In this document: positions 62,693 through 64,000 of the stretch, piece after piece
Layout: each line of letters begins with the position of its first letter
Numbering within the stretch: position 1 is the first letter of the stretch
Origin: Sulfobacillus acidophilus
GTDB lineage: Bacteria > Bacillota > Sulfobacillia > Sulfobacillales > Sulfobacillaceae
Direction of reading: 5' to 3'
Assembly (NCBI GenBank): GCA_003023745.1
Contig: PXYV01000005.1
Coordinates: 37,327 to 101,326, forward strand
DNA length: 64,000 nt
The notes under the pieces: generated by a model
What the model was told of the DNA's origin: nothing
Database searches by the model: none
What the model saw: the letters and a program-made list of their open reading frames with translations, nothing else
Translations under genes and position numbers: made by a program

Positions 62693-63808
62693 ATGGCGAT
62701 GGTAGAACACTCGATGATGCTGGTGATGGATGACCGATTGCAATGGGCCCAGACGCTTCCGGCGTCGTGGTACTTTGATGAAGCGTTACTGCAGCACGAG
62801 ACCCAAAAATTGTTCCACAGAACCTGGCAACTGGTCGCAAAGACATCAGATGTACCGGTCCCCGGGTCATTTTTTACAACCGAATTGGTTGGTGAGCCAC
62901 TCTTAATTACCCGCGACAGTGCCGGAGGATTGCACGGATTTTACAATGTCTGCCGTCATCGGGCGGGGCCGGTCGCAGTCGGTTGCGGCACCCGCAAGGC
63001 TTTACAGTGTGCTTACCACGGGTGGATTTATGGACTGGATGGGCATTTGATGAGTGCCCGGGAAATGGATGGCACGGAAAACTTCGATCACGCCGACTTT
63101 GGATTGGTGCCGGTTCAGATTGCCCAATGGGGACCGTTGATCTTTGTGAACCTGGACCGCCAGGCCCCGCCTTTTGAACAGGTGTTTGGTGCGGTCATGA
63201 CCGAAGTGCAGGAACAGGGCTTTGACTTAAGTCGGATGGCCACCGTTGAGCGGCGTGACTACGACATCGCGTGTAATTGGAAAGTCTATGTGGACAACTA
63301 CTTGGAGGGGTATCACATTCCCATTGTCCATCCGGGCTTGTTTCAAGAATTAGACTACGATCAGTACGAGGTTGTGACTTATGCGCAATACTCCAAACAG
63401 TTTGCACCGGTCCGACCGACAACAGCGCAAAGTGCAGCCGATCGGCGTTACGGGCGCTATGTTGACGACGGCCAAGCTGATGCGGACGCGCAAGCTCTGT
63501 ACTATTGGATCTTCCCCAATTTGATGCTGAACATCTATCCCGACAACATTTCGACGAACGTGATATTGCCCCGAGGTGTAGGGCGGACCTTGACCATTTT
63601 CGAATGGTTTGCCAATCCAGAAGCGTCGGCCGAGGACATGAAGCAAACCATTGATTTTTCGGAGGAAATTCAACAGGAGGACATCTTTATCTGCGAGGCG
63701 GTGCAAAAGGGGCTAGCCTCGCAAAGTTATGATCGTGGACGTTATAGTGCCAAACGCGAAAATGGCGTGCACCATTTTCACATGCTCTTGGCCAAGGCTT
63801 TACGTTAA
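62693..63808 (+). CDS. Rieske-type non-heme iron oxygenase, alpha subunit
   Basis: This 371-residue protein has a Rieske [2Fe-2S] motif, CRHRAGPVAVGCGTRK and CAYHGW (C-x-H ... C-x2-H), at about residues 80-100. The catalytic domain has the iron-binding NWKVYVDNYLEGYHIPIVH and a distal Asp or Glu. It resembles glycine betaine/choline monooxygenase-type and aromatic oxygenases; the substrate is unknown. ATG 62693 lies about 9 bp after AAAGGG. No reductase is visible before the window ends. Confidence 0.9.
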   Translation: MAMVEHSMMLVMDDRLQWAQTLPASWYFDEALLQHETQKLFHRTWQLVAKTSDVPVPGSFFTTELVGEPLLITRDSAGGLHGFYNVCRHRAGPVAVGCGTRKALQCAYHGWIYGLDGHLMSAREMDGTENFDHADFGLVPVQIAQWGPLIFVNLDRQAPPFEQVFGAVMTEVQEQGFDLSRMATVERRDYDIACNWKVYVDNYLEGYHIPIVHPGLFQELDYDQYEVVTYAQYSKQFAPVRPTTAQSAADRRYGRYVDDGQADADAQALYYWIFPNLMLNIYPDNISTNVILPRGVGRTLTIFEWFANPEASAEDMKQTIDFSEEIQQEDIFICEAVQKGLASQSYDRGRYSAKRENGVHHFHMLLAKALR

Positions 63809-63833
63809 GGTGAGATAGTGTGAGTTTGCATTG

Positions 63834-63883
63834 ACCTAAGCCATACGAAGACGGATGGGCGCGCAGTGTAGTGTGGCTTAGGT
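63834..63883. repeat. Inverted repeat after the Rieske gene
   Basis: ACCTAAGCCA (63834-63843) and TGGCTTAGGT (63874-63883) are perfect 10-bp arms separated by 30 bp. It may be a terminator stem without a U tract, an operator or a small repeat element. It lies 25 bp after the Rieske stop. Confidence 0.45.
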
Positions 63884-63979
63884 CCCATAAGCGCTAACTT
63901 TTGAATTTATTGTGCAGACGTAAAGGAATTTGACCCTGCCGTCGCGAAGTCAGAAGGAGACCCATTCTCTTAGACGGAG

Positions 63980-64000
63980 ATGACGGACATGACGGAGACA
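63980..64000 (+). CDS. Possible start of the next gene, cut by the window edge
   Basis: ATG at 63980 or 63989 begins MTDMTET in one frame, with GGAG just before each and GAAGGAG at 63953. Only seven codons are visible, so no function can be given. Confidence 0.35.

Noticed and set aside
1..64000. tRNA genes, rRNA genes and CRISPR arrays
   Set aside because: Scanning by eye for T-loop signatures and for regularly spaced repeats gave none; a covariance-model search would be needed to exclude all.

Overview
The window looks like the chromosome of an endospore-forming, moderately GC-rich member of the Bacillota. A complete gerA-type germination operon, a spore-type GH18 hydrolase, the acpS-nnrD/E-alr-ndoAI-ndoA gene order and strong Shine-Dalgarno sites support this. 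A Sulfobacillus-like acidophile is my inference from overall gene content (KimA-like K+ importer, Nramp-like proteins, rubrerythrin-DUF3501 operon); I could not test it.

Layout. 1-788 is the 3' end of glmS. 813-2242 is a decayed Tn7-like element in the classic glmS attachment position, now holding a tnsA stub and an intact VapBC pair. 2.3-10 kb is an accessory region of small modules. It contains intact and broken toxin-antitoxin pairs, a lipoprotein, several frameshifted genes, an orphan nuoB-like gene, and a 16-20-bp motif repeated five times in one orientation between modules. 10-13.6 kb holds an MFS transporter, an HPP membrane protein and a thioredoxin-fold gene whose first redox Cys codon is an in-frame TGA, a selenoprotein candidate. 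13.6-17.3 kb is gerAA-gerAC-gerAB on the minus strand, followed by kimA. 19.7-21.3 kb is an Nramp-like gene with a small one-TM protein; a second such pair lies at 35-36.5 kb behind a structured leader. 21.8-23 kb is the GH18 enzyme. 23.5-30.6 kb is a six-gene hydrogenase-4-like membrane complex whose large subunit has no cysteine at all and so cannot carry a NiFe site. 31-44.5 kb is metabolic and housekeeping: serine hydrolase, FAD monooxygenase, thioredoxin, MoxR-DUF58-DUF4129, Usp, DUF1540, alkyladenine glycosylase, molybdopterin oxidoreductase and formimidoyltransferase. 44.8-52.3 kb is the methyltransferase-acpS-nnrD/E-alr-ndoAI-ndoA run, then a glutamine amidotransferase, an asparaginase II-like protein and a ParB-like protein. 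52.7-57.2 kb is an oxidative-stress operon (rubrerythrin, Fe-S oxidoreductase, DUF3501, Fur/PerR) behind a promoter overlapped by a PerR-like box, then a uracil-DNA glycosylase and a threonine dehydratase. 57.8-64 kb has a GntR regulator, an IS110 remnant, an MMPL transporter, an IS605-type remnant with an omega-RNA-like end, and a Rieske oxygenase.

The gerA operon and the GH18 enzyme fit spore germination. The hyf-like complex would be an ion-translocating membrane module lacking a hydrogenase site. The rbr operon probably encodes its own peroxide-responsive regulator. Frameshifted genes are concentrated in the first 10 kb, which points to local gene decay rather than uniform sequencing error. 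I found no tRNA, rRNA or CRISPR array.
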